From the NCBI RefSeq assembly GCF_010868145.1, contig NZ_JAAGUY010000019.1, positions 1-64,000 on the forward strand: a DNA stretch of 64,000 nucleotides. The letters are read 5' to 3'. This document shows positions 22,840 through 31,695 of this stretch, one piece after another. Position 1 is the stretch's first letter; each line of letters opens with the position of its first letter. Both the position numbers and the translations under genes were made by a program. A model generated the notes under the pieces. That model had not been told where the DNA came from. It saw only the letters and a program-made list of their open reading frames with translations, and ran no database searches. The stretch is from Nocardia cyriacigeorgica. GTDB lineage: Bacteria > Actinomycetota > Actinomycetes > Mycobacteriales > Mycobacteriaceae.

Positions 22840-23750
22840 CCGGAGCGTCCGAGCCAGCACTGTCGACCAGCACCGATACGCCCGGCTCCACCGATTCGAG
22901 CGCGGGCAGCGAACCCGGACGCGCGTCCGGATTCCATTTGCGACTGAGCAATTTCGAGGGTCCGTTCGATCTCCTGCTGACCCTGATCAGTCAGCGCCGC
23001 CTCGACGTCACCGAGGTGGCTCTGCACAAGGTCACCGACGAGTTCATCGCCTACACCAAGGCACTGACCGCGGATCTGGCTCAGCAGTCGGCGCTGCGCG
23101 CGGACAAGATCCTGGACCAGACCACCGAATTCCTGGTGGTGGCCGCGACCCTGCTCGATCTGAAGGCGGCTCGGCTGCTGCCCTCGGGTGAGATGACCGA
23201 CGCCGAAGACCTGGAATTGCTGGATGCACGGGATCTGCTGTTCGCCCGGCTGTTGCAGTACCGCGCGTTCAAGCAGGTCGCCGAACTGCTCGCGGAACTA
23301 GAGGCGGCGGCTCTGCGACGGTATCCGCGGGCCGTCGGACTCGAGGACCGATATACCGACCTGCTGCCCGAGGTGACGCTCGGTGTGGACGCGGCGGGAT
23401 TCGCCGAGATCGCGGCCGCTGCGTTCCGGCCACGGCCGGTGCCGACGGTCGGGCTCGACCACCTGCACGCCCATGCCGTCTCGGTCGCCGAACAGGCCGC
23501 GATCGTGCTGGAACGGCTCAAGGAGCGCGGCGCGGGCGGCTGGACCACCTTCGCCGAGCTGGTCGCCGACTGTGGCGTCCCGATCGAGATCGTGGCCCGC
23601 TTCTTGGCGCTGCTCGAGCTCTACCGCGGCAAGACCATCGAGTTCGATCAGCCCGATCCGCTCGGCCCGCTGGCGGTGAGCTGGATCGGCGACACGGACG
23701 ACGACGCGCCCCCCGCACCCGCGGTGACCATCGAAGAGGACTACGGATGA
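22836..23750 (+). CDS. scpA: Segregation and condensation protein A
   Basis: A 304-aa kleisin that links the heads of SMC with ScpB. After a Ser/Thr/Gly-rich leader of about 35 residues it has the ScpA opening FHLRLSNFEGPFDLLLTLIS, the helix VVAATLLDLKAARLLPSGE, and a C-terminal winged-helix region with FLALLELYRGKTIEFDQ. GTG 22836 overlaps the parA stop (GTGA). An upstream extension of the frame lies inside parA and is not used. The stop overlaps scpB (ATGA). Confidence 0.94.
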   Translation: MTGASEPALSTSTDTPGSTDSSAGSEPGRASGFHLRLSNFEGPFDLLLTLISQRRLDVTEVALHKVTDEFIAYTKALTADLAQQSALRADKILDQTTEFLVVAATLLDLKAARLLPSGEMTDAEDLELLDARDLLFARLLQYRAFKQVAELLAELEAAALRRYPRAVGLEDRYTDLLPEVTLGVDAAGFAEIAAAAFRPRPVPTVGLDHLHAHAVSVAEQAAIVLERLKERGAGGWTTFAELVADCGVPIEIVARFLALLELYRGKTIEFDQPDPLGPLAVSWIGDTDDDAPPAPAVTIEEDYG

Positions 23751-24403
23751 CCGAGGCAGTGGCAGAGTTCACCCCCGAACCGCTCGGCGACGACGAATTC
23801 CGCTCGGCGCTCGAGGCGGTATTGCTCATCGTCGACACTCCCGCCCCGGTAGAACAGCTGGCAGCGGCCCTGGACGACACCACCGAGCGGGTGGAGCGCA
23901 CCCTGCGGGAAATGTCGGCGGAACTGTCGGCACGGGGCAGCGGAATCGATCTGCGTTTCGCCGGTGACGGGTGGCGCTTCTATACTCGCAGCGAGTACGC
24001 ACCGTATGTGGAACGGTTGCTGCTCGATGGCGCCCGGTCGAAATTGACCAGGGCCGCCTTGGAAACGCTGGCGGTGGTGGCCTACCGCCAGCCGGTGACC
24101 CGGACCAGGGTCAGCGCGGTGCGCGGCGTGAACGTCGACGGCGTGATGCGCACCCTGCTGGCCAGAGGGCTGATCGCCGAAGCAGGCGTCGACCCGGAGA
24201 CCAACGGGACGCTCTACCGCACGACCGAACTGTTCCTGGAGCGGGTCGGGCTGGCGTCACTGAGCGATCTGCCACCACTGGCGCCCTTGCTACCGGGCGT
24301 CGACCTGATCGATGAGATCAACGAGAGCCTGGAAACGGACCCCCGCTACACCAGGCTGAAGAAACCCGCCGAGGACGACATAAACCTCGGCACCGAGGAT
24401 TGA
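23747..24403 (+). CDS. scpB: Segregation and condensation protein B
   Basis: A 218-aa partner of ScpA and SMC in chromosome condensation. It has tandem winged-helix domains: residues about 15-90 (FRSALEAVLLIVDTP) and 95-170, with the hallmark LETLAVVAYRQPVTR and VRGVNVDGVMRTLLARGLI. The last 35 residues are acidic. The ATG overlaps the scpA stop. Spacing to rluB is 9 nt. Confidence 0.95.
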   Translation: MTEAVAEFTPEPLGDDEFRSALEAVLLIVDTPAPVEQLAAALDDTTERVERTLREMSAELSARGSGIDLRFAGDGWRFYTRSEYAPYVERLLLDGARSKLTRAALETLAVVAYRQPVTRTRVSAVRGVNVDGVMRTLLARGLIAEAGVDPETNGTLYRTTELFLERVGLASLSDLPPLAPLLPGVDLIDEINESLETDPRYTRLKKPAEDDINLGTED

Positions 24404-24412
24404 CAGGACAAC

Positions 24413-25534
24413 GTGAATACTCCCGCTCGCCGAGATGGCACACCGGACCGTAGGAAACGTAACGACCAGCAGCCAAGGAGTGGGCGCCCGGTCGGCACCC
24501 GCGACGCACGCGCGGCCCAGCGGGGCGTCACCCCGCGCGGCGCCTCGACAGGCGGGGCAGGCCAGCGCGGCACCGGCGGATCGGCCGGATCCCAGCGCGG
24601 CGGCTCCCCGGCCGCCGCACAGCGCGGTGGTCAAGGCGGCACCGGGGCTCGCAGGCCCGACCGCATCCAACCGCCGGCGCGCAAGAACAAGTCGGCCAAA
24701 CCGCAGCGGCAGACGACATCGGCACCGCAGCTGAGCAATGCCAAGCCGGCCAAGCGTCAGCACGTCGACCCGACCGAGACCCATACCAAACTGCCGTGGG
24801 GTGAAGGTGAGCGCCTGCAGAAGGTGCTGGCCAAGGCCGGTGTCGCTTCCCGGCGCGCGGCCGAGGACATGATCGCGCAGGGCCGGGTCGAGGTCGACGG
24901 ACTCATCGTGCGAGAACAGGGTCTGCGCATCGATCCGCAGCATGCGGTGATCCGGGTGGACGGCACCCGTGTGATGGTGCGCGAGGAACTGGTGCACTTG
25001 GCGCTGAACAAGCCCAAGGGCTGGCAGTCGACCATGTCCGACGATCTCGGCCGCCCCTGTGTCGGCGATATCGTCGCCGAACGGATCGCGGCCGGGCAGC
25101 GGCTGTTCCATGTCGGGCGACTCGACGCCGACACCGAGGGCCTGCTGCTGCTCACCAATGACGGCGATCTGGCGCATCGGCTCATGCATCCCTCGTTCGA
25201 GGTGTCCAAGACCTATCTGGCGACCGTCAACGGCGAGGTGCATCGTGAGGTCGGCAAGCAGCTGCGCGACGGTGTCGAACTCGAGGACGGTCCTGCCAAG
25301 GTCGACCGTTTCCAGGTGCTCGACATCAATGAGGGACGTTCTCTGGTCAAGATCGTGTTGCATGAGGGGCGCAAGCACATCGTGCGCCGGATGCTGGACG
25401 CGGTCGGCCATCCGGTGACGCGGCTGGTGCGCACCGATATCGGCCCGGTGGCGCTGGGCGATCAACGGCCGGGCACCTTGCGGGTGCTCGGTCGCGATGA
25501 AATCGGCAAACTCTACGAGGCGGTGTCGTTGTGA
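24413..25534 (+). CDS. rluB: 23S rRNA pseudouridine synthase, RluB/RsuA type
   Basis: A 373-aa protein. Residues 1 to about 125 are a basic, Gly/Gln/Arg-rich disordered extension with repeated QRGG-type units. An S4 RNA-binding domain follows (about 130-190, ERLQKVLAKAGVASRRAAE). The RsuA-family catalytic domain has the catalytic Asp in GRLDADTEGLLLLTNDG. The family isomerises a uridine in 23S (RluB/E) or 16S (RsuA) rRNA; placement beside scpB favours the RluB-type assignment used in actinobacteria. The GTG start lies 9 nt after scpB. The stop overlaps cmk. Confidence 0.92.
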   Translation: MNTPARRDGTPDRRKRNDQQPRSGRPVGTRDARAAQRGVTPRGASTGGAGQRGTGGSAGSQRGGSPAAAQRGGQGGTGARRPDRIQPPARKNKSAKPQRQTTSAPQLSNAKPAKRQHVDPTETHTKLPWGEGERLQKVLAKAGVASRRAAEDMIAQGRVEVDGLIVREQGLRIDPQHAVIRVDGTRVMVREELVHLALNKPKGWQSTMSDDLGRPCVGDIVAERIAAGQRLFHVGRLDADTEGLLLLTNDGDLAHRLMHPSFEVSKTYLATVNGEVHREVGKQLRDGVELEDGPAKVDRFQVLDINEGRSLVKIVLHEGRKHIVRRMLDAVGHPVTRLVRTDIGPVALGDQRPGTLRVLGRDEIGKLYEAVSL

Positions 25535-26277
25535 ACGGTGTGGGGAGCGCGATCGAGCTGCTCGAACAGCTGTCGGGTACGTCGTCGCTGGTCGTGGCGA
25601 TGGATGGGCCGTCGGGGACCGGCAAGTCCAGTGTGTCGCGTCGGCTCGCCGCACGACTGGGCGCCCGCTACCTCGACACCGGTGCCATGTACCGGGTGGC
25701 CACACTGCGCGTGCTGCGCGAGGGCGTCGACCTGACCGATCCCGCCGCCATCGCGGCATCGGTGGTGGATCTGCCGCTGACCATCGGCACCGATCCCAGC
25801 CATGAGCTGATCCAGCTCGACGGCGCGGACGTGTCGGACGAGATCCGTGGCGATGCGGTCACCAAGGCCGTATCGGCCGTGTCCGCGGTTGCCGAGGTGC
25901 GTACGGCGCTGGTGGCGTTGCAGCGTGAGATCGCGGTGTCGGCGGGGCGGATCGTGGTCGAGGGACGCGATATCGGCACCGTCGTGCTGACCGACGCCGA
26001 CGCCAAGATCTATCTGACCGCTTCCGCCGAGGCGCGGGCCCAGCGGCGTAATCAGCAGAACATCGCCGAGGGCCGGGGTGACGACTACGCCGCGGTGCTG
26101 GCCGATGTGCAGCGCCGCGACACCCTCGATTCCACCCGCGCGGTGTCCCCGCTGCGTCCCGCCGAGGACGCGGTGCTGGTCGACACCAGCGAACTGACCA
26201 TGGACGAGGTCATCGACGAGCTGTATCGCGTGGTCGCGCAGCAGGTTTCGGTGCGCACGACGGGAGAGACCAAATGA
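25531..26277 (+). CDS. cmk: Cytidylate kinase
   Basis: A 248-aa P-loop kinase that phosphorylates CMP and dCMP. It has GPSGTGKSS at residues 26-34, YLDTGAMYR near 48, VVEGRDIGTVV near 140 and RRNQQ in the lid. An N-terminal extension of about 20 residues precedes the usual start of the domain. The GTG overlaps the rluB stop by 4 nt and the stop overlaps der by 4 nt. Confidence 0.95.
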   Translation: MNGVGSAIELLEQLSGTSSLVVAMDGPSGTGKSSVSRRLAARLGARYLDTGAMYRVATLRVLREGVDLTDPAAIAASVVDLPLTIGTDPSHELIQLDGADVSDEIRGDAVTKAVSAVSAVAEVRTALVALQREIAVSAGRIVVEGRDIGTVVLTDADAKIYLTASAEARAQRRNQQNIAEGRGDDYAAVLADVQRRDTLDSTRAVSPLRPAEDAVLVDTSELTMDEVIDELYRVVAQQVSVRTTGETK

Positions 26278-27686
26278 CCGAGGACGTGCTCGCGGGCGAC
26301 GGTGTCTGGAGCGACGAATCCGAGTGGGAGATCATCGATCTCGAGGGTGATCTGGAGGCGGGCGAGCATATCGCGATGCCGACGCTCGCCGTCGTCGGCC
26401 GGCCGAACGTCGGCAAGTCGACGTTGGTGAATCGGATCCTCGGCCGCCGTGAGGCCGTGGTCGAGGACATTCCCGGTGTGACAAGGGATCGCGTCTCCTA
26501 CGAGGCGAACTGGGCGGGCCGCCGCTTCCTGGTTCAGGACACCGGTGGCTGGGAGCCCGACGCCAAGGGGTTGCAGCAGTCGGTGGCGCGCCAGGCCGAA
26601 CTGGCGATGAACACCGCGGACGCGATCCTGCTCGTCGTCGACGCCACCGTGGGTGCGACCGCGACCGATGAGGCGGCGGTGAAGGTGCTGCGCCGGTCCA
26701 AGACGCCGGTCATCCTGGTCGCCAACAAGGTCGACGATCAGCGGGTCGAGGCCGACGCTGCCACCCTGTGGTCGCTGGGTCTCGGTGAGCCGCGCATGGT
26801 GTCGGCGGCACACGGGCGCGGTACCGGTGATCTGCTCGACGATATCCTCGAGGTGCTGCCGGAGACTCCGCGTGAAGGCACGGGTGGGACAGGTCCGCGC
26901 CGGGTCGCGCTGGTCGGTAAGCCGAACGTCGGCAAGTCGAGCCTGTTGAACAAGCTGTCCGGCGACGAGCGTTCGGTGGTGCACGATGTCGCCGGAACCA
27001 CCGTCGACCCGGTCGACACCCTGGTCGAATTGGGTGGCAAGGTCTGGAAGTTCGTCGATACCGCCGGCCTGCGCCGCAAGGTGTCCACCGCGAGCGGTAC
27101 CGAGTTCTATGCCTCACTGCGCACCAAGGCGGCTCTCGAGGCCTCCGAGGTGGCGATCATGTTGATCGATGCCTCGCAGCCGATCACCGAACAGGACCTG
27201 CGGGTGATCAGCCTGGTCGCCGATTCCGGACGCGCGCTGGTACTGGCGTTCAACAAGTGGGATCTGGTCGACGAGGACCGTCGCCTGCAGCTGGAAAAGG
27301 AAATCGACCGCGAGCTGGTCCGGGTTCCGTGGGCGCAGCGGGTCAACATCTCCGCTCACACCGGCCGGGCCGTGCAGAAGCTGGTGCCTGCCATGGAGAC
27401 CGCGCTCGAATCCTGGGACAAGCGGATTTCGACGGGCCGGTTGAACAACTGGCTCAAGGAGGTCGTCGCCGCGACCCCACCGCCGATGCGTGGAGGCAGG
27501 CTGCCCCGCGTCCTGTTCGCGACCCAGGCGACCACACGTCCGCCGACGTTCGTCCTGTTCACCACCGGATTCCTGGAGGCGGGCTACCGCCGCTTCCTGG
27601 AGCGCAGGCTCCGCGAGGAATTCGGTTTCGACGGTTCACCCGTGCGGATCTCGGTGCGGGTGCGCGAGAAGCGCCCGCGTAAGTAG
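26274..27686 (+). CDS. der: Ribosome-associated GTPase Der (EngA)
   Basis: A 470-aa protein with two GTPase domains in tandem and a C-terminal KH-like domain. The first G1 motif GRPNVGKST is at residues 42-50 and the second, GKPNVGKSS, near 215. NKVD and NKWD G4 motifs are present in the respective domains. The first about 35 residues form an acidic extension. Der acts late in 50S subunit assembly. It ends the parA-to-der operon; the deaminase gene begins 11 nt later. Confidence 0.96.
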   Translation: MTEDVLAGDGVWSDESEWEIIDLEGDLEAGEHIAMPTLAVVGRPNVGKSTLVNRILGRREAVVEDIPGVTRDRVSYEANWAGRRFLVQDTGGWEPDAKGLQQSVARQAELAMNTADAILLVVDATVGATATDEAAVKVLRRSKTPVILVANKVDDQRVEADAATLWSLGLGEPRMVSAAHGRGTGDLLDDILEVLPETPREGTGGTGPRRVALVGKPNVGKSSLLNKLSGDERSVVHDVAGTTVDPVDTLVELGGKVWKFVDTAGLRRKVSTASGTEFYASLRTKAALEASEVAIMLIDASQPITEQDLRVISLVADSGRALVLAFNKWDLVDEDRRLQLEKEIDRELVRVPWAQRVNISAHTGRAVQKLVPAMETALESWDKRISTGRLNNWLKEVVAATPPPMRGGRLPRVLFATQATTRPPTFVLFTTGFLEAGYRRFLERRLREEFGFDGSPVRISVRVREKRPRK

Positions 27687-27697
27687 GAGCGCCGCGA

Positions 27698-28291
27698 GTG
27701 CACCGCACCGATGAACGGCATCTGCGACGGGCTATCGAGCTCGCCGACCGTGCCGGGCGGGAGGGGAACCATCCCTTCGGTGCGGTGATCGCGGCGGGCA
27801 CGTCGGTCATCGCCGAGGGCCGCAATGCGGTGGTGACCACCGGCAATGTGCTCACCCATGCCGAGACCGACGCGATCGAGGCGGCGGTGTCGGCCGGTCA
27901 CGCCGCGGCGCTGATCGGGGCGACGATCTACGCCAGTGGTGAGCCGTGCCCGATGTGTGCGGGCGCGATCGTGTGGGCCGGAATCACCCGGGTGGTGTAC
28001 GCCGCCGCCGAACCCGATTTCGCGCCCATCATCGGCCGCACGCCGCGCTTCGGCGAACTGCGCTGCGCGGACGTTATCCGGGCTGCCGACTCCTCCATCA
28101 CGGTCGACGGGCCTGCGCTCGGCGAGGACGGGCTGGCGCCGTTCCGCGGATACGTCCGCGGGTATCGCGCGGCCTCAGGCGTCGAGATCGCTGACGACCA
28201 TGCCGGCGATCTTGTCCAGGGTCGGCTGATCGTCGCTGGTGACGACGACCTCGGTGCCGACGGTGGCGCCGAGAGTCATGATCATCAGTGA
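27698..28291 (+). CDS. Cytidine/deoxycytidylate-superfamily nucleoside deaminase
   Basis: A 197-aa zinc deaminase. The first zinc ligand and catalytic Glu are in THAETDAIE (about residue 53), and the PCPMCAG motif near residue 87 supplies the two Cys ligands. It resembles the guanine/cytosine deaminase and TadA family; which base it acts on cannot be told. Residues after about 155 are unlike the family, and the last 117 nt overlap ptsH on the opposite strand, so the C-terminus is an unusual extension. The GTG start lies 11 nt after der, suggesting read-through from that operon. Confidence 0.8.
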   Translation: MHRTDERHLRRAIELADRAGREGNHPFGAVIAAGTSVIAEGRNAVVTTGNVLTHAETDAIEAAVSAGHAAALIGATIYASGEPCPMCAGAIVWAGITRVVYAAAEPDFAPIIGRTPRFGELRCADVIRAADSSITVDGPALGEDGLAPFRGYVRGYRAASGVEIADDHAGDLVQGRLIVAGDDDLGADGGAESHDHQ

Positions 28292-28432
28292 CGAGCCTGC
28301 GTCGACGGGCTCACCGCCGGGCAGTGCCAGGGTGACCGGCACGCCTGCGGCTCCGACCGCCTCGGCGATGAGTGCGGCGGGGCGGGCGTGCAGCCCGATC
28401 GACGAACCGACGGTAACGGTGATGCTCGGCAT
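28175..28432 (-). CDS. ptsH: Phosphocarrier protein HPr
   Basis: An 85-aa phosphocarrier. The active-site His15 lies in GLHARPAA and the regulatory-site region reads DAGSSLMIMTLG, with the Ser typical of HPr. It carries phosphate from enzyme I (ptsI, divergent in this locus) to the fructose EIIA domain of the upstream gene. It is the last gene of fruR-fruK-fruA-ptsH on the minus strand, 126 nt after fruA. Its 3' end overlaps the deaminase gene convergently. AAGGAGT lies just upstream of the ATG. Confidence 0.94.
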   Translation of the reverse strand: MPSITVTVGSSIGLHARPAALIAEAVGAAGVPVTLALPGGEPVDAGSSLMIMTLGATVGTEVVVTSDDQPTLDKIAGMVVSDLDA

Positions 28433-28558
28433 TTTTACTCCTTGTGTCGTTGATACCGGATGCTATGGGATCCGAGGTCACACTCAGGCGGTGTTGGATT
28501 CGCCTGCCCTGGAGGGCGTGTGATGGTGCTCCGCGGCCTCCTCCGGCCCTTGACCGGA

Positions 28559-30661
28559 TCAGGCGGCGGCCAGTGCGGCATCGGTGCGGGTGCGTGCCCG
28601 GCCGAAGGATTTGGCGGCGATGACGCAGACGGCGGCGGTGACGGTGCCCGCGGCGATGGCGACGAGATACCAGACGATCTGCCCGACCGCGAAGAATACG
28701 AAGATGCCGCCGTGCGGGGCGCTGAGCGTCACGCCGGTTGCCATCACGAGCGCACCGGTGACGGCACCGCCGGCCATCATCGACGGGATCACCCGCAGCG
28801 GGTCGGCAGCCGCGAACGGGATGGCGCCCTCGGAGATGAACGAGGCACCCAGTAACCATGCCGCCTTACCGTTTTCGCGTTCGGCCGGGGTGAACAGGCC
28901 AGGACGCAGCACGGTGGAGGCGAGTGCCATGGCCAGCGGCGGCACCATGCCCGCGGCCATCACCGCGGCCATGATCTTCAGCGTCGCCGGGTCACTCACC
29001 GACAGTCCTGCCGCGGCGAACGAATAGGCGGCCTTGTTGACCGGGCCGCCCAGGTCGAAGCACATCATCAGGCCGAGGATGATCCCGAGCGCCACCGCCG
29101 AGGTGCCGGACAGGCCGTTGAGCCAGTCGGTGAGGCTATCGGTCACCACCGCCAGCGGTTTGCCGAGCACCGTCAGCATGAGCACACCGACGATCAGTGA
29201 TGCGAACAGCGGGATCATCACCACCGGCATCAGTCCACGCGCCCACTGCGGCACCGGAATCCGGCTCACCCACAGGGCGGCGAACCCGGCGATCAGACCA
29301 CCGACGAGACCACCGAGGAACCCGGCGCCGACGAACAACGCCACCGCGCCCGCGGTGAAACCCGGTGCCAGACCGGGCCGGTCGGCGATGGCGAAAGCGA
29401 TATAGCCGGCCAATGCGGGAACAAGGAAGCCGAACGCGAGCGAACCCAGTTGATACAGCACCGCGCCGAGATAGGTGGCAAGACCGCCAGGAGGCAGCGA
29501 GGTCAGCGAGTTGTCGAGCACGATCGAGCGGGCATTGTCGGCGATGTCGTAGCCGCCGACCAGGAAACCGAGTGCGATCAGCAGTCCGCCAGCCGCGACG
29601 AACGGGATCATGTAACTGACACCGGTGAGCAGGATCTGGCGCAGCCGGGTGCCCCAGCCGAGTGAAGCGGTCTCCGGTCCGTCGGTCGCTGCGGTGGGCG
29701 CGGGTGCGGTGGCCGGATCCCGCACCACCCGCAGCGCCTCGGCGATCATCGTGTCGGGTTCGTTGATAGCCCGCTTCACTCCGGATTCGATCACCGGCTT
29801 ACCCGCGAACCGTTCCCGGCCCTTCACCCCGACATCGGTAGCGAGGATGACGGCGTCCGCGGCAGCGATGGTCCCCGCGGAGAGCACGGTGGTGCCGCTC
29901 GAGCCCTGGGTCTCCACCTTGACTCGGACTCCGGCCCGCTCACCTGCGGCGACCAGCGCGTCGGCGGCCATGTAGGTGTGGGCGATACCCGTGGGGCATG
30001 CGGTTACGGCGACGATGGTGCGGGTGGGTGTGTGGTGCGGCGTTGACGGCTGGTCGACCAGAACCGACTCGGCGGCAACTGAGTTCGTGTTGTCCGTCGT
30101 CGCGGTCGCAGCGCCGGCTGCGAGGGCACCACCGGCGGACACGCCGACGACCGCGCCGTTGGCAGGTTCGACCGGCGCGGAACCTTCGGCCGATGCCGTC
30201 GCGGGTGCCGGCGTGAAGACCGAATCAACGAGCGCGACAACCGCATCCGGCGACTCGGCTTCCCGAAGACTCCCGACGAACTCCGGCTTCACCAGCGCCC
30301 GCGCCAGAGTCGACAGCAACTTCATATGCTCGGCACCCGCCCCTTCGGGCGCCGCGATGAGGAAGACGAGGTCGGCGGGGCCGTCCGGGGCGCCGAAGTC
30401 GACCGCGGGCGCCAGTCGCGCGAAGCCGAGGGATGCTTCGGTGATGGTGGCAGCACGGCAGTGCGGGATGGCGAGACCGCCGGGCAGTCCGGTCGCCGAC
30501 TGCTCTTCCCTGGCCAATGCCGCCGCGGTGAGCGTCGAGGCGTCCTCGGCGCGCCCGGCGTCGGCGAGCTGTTGCGCGAGGGCGGCGATCACGGCCACCT
30601 TGGACGTGCCGAGATCGGCGTCGAGACTGATCGTGTCGGGGGTGATGATCGAGTCGGCCAT
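28559..30661 (-). CDS. fruA: PTS fructose transporter subunit IIABC
   Basis: A 700-aa fusion that imports fructose and phosphorylates it to fructose-1-phosphate. The EIIA domain spans about residues 1-145, with the phospho-His in AIPHCRAA. A linker of about 65 Ala/Thr-rich residues follows. EIIB (about 215-310) has the phospho-Cys in VTACPTGIAHTYMAAD. EIIC (about 350-690) has eight or so membrane segments and the motifs MMCFDLGGPVNKAAY and ISEGAIPF. The ATG is chosen because GAAGGA lies 9 nt upstream and the EIIA domain starts there; the frame extends about 105 codons upstream inside fruK. It starts 13 nt after fruK ends. Confidence 0.95.
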   Translation of the reverse strand: MADSIITPDTISLDADLGTSKVAVIAALAQQLADAGRAEDASTLTAAALAREEQSATGLPGGLAIPHCRAATITEASLGFARLAPAVDFGAPDGPADLVFLIAAPEGAGAEHMKLLSTLARALVKPEFVGSLREAESPDAVVALVDSVFTPAPATASAEGSAPVEPANGAVVGVSAGGALAAGAATATTDNTNSVAAESVLVDQPSTPHHTPTRTIVAVTACPTGIAHTYMAADALVAAGERAGVRVKVETQGSSGTTVLSAGTIAAADAVILATDVGVKGRERFAGKPVIESGVKRAINEPDTMIAEALRVVRDPATAPAPTAATDGPETASLGWGTRLRQILLTGVSYMIPFVAAGGLLIALGFLVGGYDIADNARSIVLDNSLTSLPPGGLATYLGAVLYQLGSLAFGFLVPALAGYIAFAIADRPGLAPGFTAGAVALFVGAGFLGGLVGGLIAGFAALWVSRIPVPQWARGLMPVVMIPLFASLIVGVLMLTVLGKPLAVVTDSLTDWLNGLSGTSAVALGIILGLMMCFDLGGPVNKAAYSFAAAGLSVSDPATLKIMAAVMAAGMVPPLAMALASTVLRPGLFTPAERENGKAAWLLGASFISEGAIPFAAADPLRVIPSMMAGGAVTGALVMATGVTLSAPHGGIFVFFAVGQIVWYLVAIAAGTVTAAVCVIAAKSFGRARTRTDAALAAA

Positions 30662-30674
30662 CGCGATGCGTCCT

Positions 30675-31625
30675 TCAGGAATGGGGGAGGAGGTCCAGCG
30701 CCGTGACGGATACGGCGGCGGGGTCGGTGTGGTGGGGGCCGGGCAGGCCGGTGCCGGGTAGGGCGGCGGCGGCACTGCCGTAGGCGACCGCGTGGCGCAA
30801 CCGGTCGGCAGGTTCGGCTCCGGCCAGGTCGGCGAGCAGATAGCCCGCCAGCGCGGAATCGCCCGCCCCGACGGTGCTGCGTGGACGGATGGTTGGCGCG
30901 GCCGCATGCCAGGCGCCGTCCGAGGTGACGAGCACCGCGCCCGCCGCGCCGAGTGTCGCCAGCACCGCGCCGAAGCCACGGTCGACGAGCCCGGCCGCGG
31001 CCCGTGCCGCGGCGAGGGGATCTTCCAGCGTGGCCGCGGCCGAACCCGTCAGTTGAGCGAGTTCGTCGGTATTAGGTTTGATCAATTGTGGTGCTGCCGA
31101 GGATATTCCGCGGGCGAGCGCCAGTAGCGGCGCGTCGGAGGTGTCCACTGCGACGCGGGTGCCCGACAGCTGCCGGGTCAGCTCGACGTACCAGTCGATG
31201 GGTACTGCCGGTGGCAGCGACCCGGACAACACCACCCACTCGGCCTGCACGGCCAGCTCGCCGAGCACGGCGGCGAGCGCGTCCAGTGCGGCCTCGGTGA
31301 GCGGATATCCGGGCTCGTTGATCTTGGTCGTGGTGCCGTCGGATTCGGCGACGGTGAGGTTGATGCGCGCCGAGCCCGAGGTCGGCACGCTCCGGTGTTC
31401 GATGCCTGCGTCGGTGAGTGCCCGCAGCAGCGGATCATCGACATTGCCCGGCAGTACCGCGACGGTGGGAACACCTGCGGCGGCGACCACCCGAGAGACG
31501 TTGACGCCCTTGCCCCCAGGGTGGGTGGCGACACTACGCGCCCGGTGCACGGCGCCGCGCAGCAGCGGTTCGGCCAGGGTGACGGTGCGGTCGATACTGG
31601 GATTCGCGGTCAGCGTGACGATCAT
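30675..31625 (-). CDS. fruK: 1-phosphofructokinase
   Basis: A 316-aa PfkB-family kinase that makes fructose-1,6-bisphosphate from the fructose-1-phosphate produced by FruA. It opens MIVTLTANPSIDRT, with the GGKGVNVS substrate motif near residue 37 and the catalytic-site motif GAGDSALAGY near 250. ATG 31625 has GGAGG 7 nt upstream. An upstream in-frame start gives extra non-family residues over an imperfect repeat of the same ribosome-binding region. It lies between fruR and fruA in one operon. Confidence 0.94.
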   Translation of the reverse strand: MIVTLTANPSIDRTVTLAEPLLRGAVHRARSVATHPGGKGVNVSRVVAAAGVPTVAVLPGNVDDPLLRALTDAGIEHRSVPTSGSARINLTVAESDGTTTKINEPGYPLTEAALDALAAVLGELAVQAEWVVLSGSLPPAVPIDWYVELTRQLSGTRVAVDTSDAPLLALARGISSAAPQLIKPNTDELAQLTGSAAATLEDPLAAARAAAGLVDRGFGAVLATLGAAGAVLVTSDGAWHAAAPTIRPRSTVGAGDSALAGYLLADLAGAEPADRLRHAVAYGSAAAALPGTGLPGPHHTDPAAVSVTALDLLPHS

Positions 31626-31695
31626 GCCGCATCCTCCGGGCATGATCGGGCGCCCTCTGTGGTGACGCACGCTGCCTCCTCCGGGCACTGACCTC

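Noticed and set aside
24290..25759. 489-codon minus-strand frame opposite rluB
   Set aside because: Shadow frame; it spans parts of scpB, rluB and cmk, all recognisable genes.
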